DNA of 64,000 bases from Mesorhizobium sp. M1C.F.Ca.ET.210.01.1.1 (GTDB lineage Bacteria > Pseudomonadota > Alphaproteobacteria > Rhizobiales > Rhizobiaceae), in assembly GCF_004791585.1 (NCBI RefSeq), contig NZ_SRUU01000015.1:62001-126000 (forward strand), written 5' to 3'. This document shows positions 62,347-64,000 of the stretch, one piece after another. The notes below the pieces were generated by a model. That model did no database searches and was not told where the DNA came from. It was given only the letters and a program-made list of their open reading frames with translations. The translations under genes were made by a program, and so were the position numbers. The first letter of the stretch is position 1. Each line of letters begins with the position of its first letter.

Positions 62347-63125
62347 AAGCAGTGGCTACCAATCCAATCGCCAGTGCCACTGCCGCGTAGAGCACCGGCA
62401 AAACCTTGCAGTTCACACCGATCCTCAGCAAGGTATGACCAAGGTGGTCCGTGCCGCCGATCCATGGCGGGCGCCCCTGCCGCAGTCGGCGAATTATGAC
62501 GAACATGGCATCCAGCAGAGGAACCGCAATCCAAGCGAGCGCCGATCCAAAACTCGCCTCCGAGGCATGAAGCACGATTGCCGCGCCAAGCAAGAGGCTG
62601 CCGCTATCACCCATAAAGACGCGTGCGGGTGGATAGTTGAGGTAAAGCAAACCGACGCAGGCACCCGCCCCGGCCATTCCAACGTCACCGCCAGCGCCCA
62701 GGAAGGCGGCTGCGACCGTGCTGGCAGCAAGGCCATCGGCATGGTCGAGCATGTTAACGGCATTGCAGGCAACCCAGATCACGATCGGGATCCACCAAAC
62801 ACCAGTAATGACCCCAGCAAGTATCGCCGCGCCAGCCAATGCCGCTGCCTTGGGCCCGGCGGAAAGCGATCGGACGTCATCGAGTGCGCCTATAAGACAG
62901 AACAGAGCCAGCAGGACGACATGGGCTCATCGGAAGCCATGGGAACATCGCCATCAGAAAGGCAGGCCCCGCCAGTCGCGGAATCTCGCCCGATGTGTGC
63001 CAGCGGTCGCTCTTGACTTTGGAGACAGCCCCGATGCGCTTCGCAAGACCAGCAAACAGCCAGACGCAAGGAACCGCGATAAGGTTTTCGCGGCCCGAAA
63101 CCCAAGCCTGTCGCTTGTTTTCCAC
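62345..63125 (-). pseudogene. Frameshifted MraY/WecA-family glycosyl-1-phosphate transferase
   Basis: The C-terminal 160 or so residues are clear: NAVNMLDHADGLAAS, ARVFMGDSGSLLLG and DHLGHTLLRIG are the Asp-rich Mg and lipid-carrier motifs of WecA/MraY transferases. Upstream, GALDDVRSLSAGPKAAALAG is in the same frame, but it is closed by TGA near 62928. The matching N-terminal part (LAKRIGAV, DRWHTSGEIPRLAG) lies in another frame around 62940 to 63090. At least one indel near 62890 to 62930 breaks the gene, and the N-terminus is also short. It lies head-to-head with a nucleotide-sugar dehydrogenase gene. Confidence 0.75.
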
Positions 63126-63279
63126 AACATCGATCAACAGGGGGCGGATGGCGTACAAACATTTGTCGTGAACCACTTTTTGAGTGGAGACTGTTGCCTT
63201 CGCTGCGGCGCATCGTTGAATTGGCCGATGGCCTGCCATACAAGCCTCGACAGGTAAAATGACTTGAGGAGATCCGCGG

Positions 63280-64000
63280 ATGTCCGAACGCATCGCCGTA
63301 GTCGGCCTGGGATATGTCGGCCTGCCGGTGGCTGTCGCGTTCGGGAAGGTTTTCCCGGGGACGATTGCGTTCGATATCAGCGAGCGCCGGATCGACGAAC
63401 TGCAAAACGGGGTCGATCGCACCGGAGAGGTCGACGCATCGGCGCTCAAGGAATCCTCGATCGTGCTGACGACCGACCGGGAGATGCTGAAAACCGCGAC
63501 TTTCTTCATTGTCGCCGTGCCAACTCCTATCGATATCAACCGCGCACCCGATCTTGCCCCTCTGAAACTGGCATCCGAGCTTGTCGGCGAAGCGGTAAGC
63601 GAAGGCGCGGTCGTCGTCTTCGAATCGACCGTCTATCCAGGCGTGACCGAGGATTTCTGCGGGCCGATCATCGAGCGGATTTCCGGCCTGCGGCATCCCC
63701 GCGACTTCGCGCTCGGCTATTCGCCTGAACGAGCCAATCCCGGCGATCGCGAACACTCGCTGCGACGGATCGTCAAAGTCGTCTCCGGCGAAAACCCCGA
63801 GACACTGGAGCGCGTGGCGAGTGTCTATGGCCGCATCATCGATGCCGGCGTCTATCGTGCTCCCTCGATCAAGGTGGCCGAGGCGGCGAAGGTCATCGAA
63901 AACACCCAGCGCGATCTGAACATCGCGCTGATGAATGAACTGGCCATGATCTTCGAGCGGCTTGATATCCGCACGCAGGACGTCCTCGATGCAGCGTCGA
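63280..64000 (+). CDS. Nucleotide-sugar dehydrogenase, UDP-glucose/GDP-mannose family (partial)
   Basis: The first 240 residues are present; the gene runs off the right edge. Rossmann motif VVGLGYVGLPVAVAFGK, VPTPID, FESTVYPGVTED, GYSPERANPGD and KVAEAAKVIENTQRD follow the WbpA/TviB branch, which oxidises UDP-HexNAc to the uronic acid for surface polysaccharide. The ATG at 63280 is chosen because GAGGAG lies 8 bases upstream. The catalytic Cys lies beyond the window. With the neighbouring transferase pseudogene it suggests an exopolysaccharide or O-antigen locus to the right. Confidence 0.9.
   Translation, partial: MSERIAVVGLGYVGLPVAVAFGKVFPGTIAFDISERRIDELQNGVDRTGEVDASALKESSIVLTTDREMLKTATFFIVAVPTPIDINRAPDLAPLKLASELVGEAVSEGAVVVFESTVYPGVTEDFCGPIIERISGLRHPRDFALGYSPERANPGDREHSLRRIVKVVSGENPETLERVASVYGRIIDAGVYRAPSIKVAEAAKVIENTQRDLNIALMNELAMIFERLDIRTQDVLDAAS

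Noticed and set aside
62022..62534. 170-codon minus-strand frame between fghA and the glycosyltransferase pseudogene
   Set aside because: It overlaps the C-terminal coding part of the pseudogene, has no motif, and has no ribosome-binding site.

Overview
The window is GC-rich alphaproteobacterial DNA, most likely from a Rhizobiales genome and probably Mesorhizobium. That placement rests on gene content, ordering and dispersed intergenic palindromic repeats of a type I associate with that genus. It is dominated by one large type VI secretion (T6SS) locus, from about 11.5 to 59.3 kb.

Left flank (1 to 11.4 kb): a GlxA-type AraC regulator; a divergent MmyB-like regulator and NAD-dependent epimerase pair; a GntR/FCD regulator with an Asp/Glu/hydantoin racemase and a complete LivFGMHK-type ABC importer, with a GntR-style palindrome ATTGTATACAAT upstream of the binding-protein gene; a small secreted protein; and an ECF41-type sigma factor translationally coupled to an AhpD-like carboxymuconolactone decarboxylase protein.

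T6SS core (11.5 to 30.7 kb): tssH/clpV on the minus strand, divergent from a tight plus-strand operon tssA-tssB-tssC-hcp-tssE-tssF-tssG-tagH(FHA)-tssJ-tssK-tssL-tssM-tagF. Effector island (31.0 to 39.9 kb, minus strand): vgrG, a DUF6484 protein, a truncated HEAT-like remnant, a HEAT-repeat protein, a DUF2169 adaptor, a ketosynthase-fold protein that has lost its catalytic triad, a PAAR-like DUF4150 protein, a putative PD-(D/E)XK nuclease toxin and two downstream candidate immunity genes. Second plus-strand module (40.2 to 55.0 kb): a second FHA protein, a second TssL-OmpA and a second TssM, then the PppA phosphatase, PpkA kinase, a DUF1036 protein, a membrane-anchored M23 endopeptidase/lytic transglycosylase fusion and a caspase-like protein. 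It is followed by an OmpA protein, a probable DUF6931 protein, a lipoprotein and a second caspase-like protein with Sel1 repeats.

Right flank (59.6 to 64 kb): an aromatic amino acid lyase homologue without the usual Ala-Ser-Gly cofactor motif, S-formylglutathione hydrolase, a frameshifted MraY/WecA-like glycosyltransferase pseudogene, and the start of a nucleotide-sugar dehydrogenase, probably the edge of a polysaccharide locus.

The most interesting points are the duplicated TssL/TssM/FHA membrane-regulatory set serving a single sheath/baseplate set, the T6SS-linked caspase and cell-wall hydrolase genes, the nuclease effector module with its catalytically dead ketosynthase, and a dispersed repeat that supplies stop codons to two genes and part of a signal peptide to a third. 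No tRNA, rRNA, CRISPR array or insertion sequence was seen.
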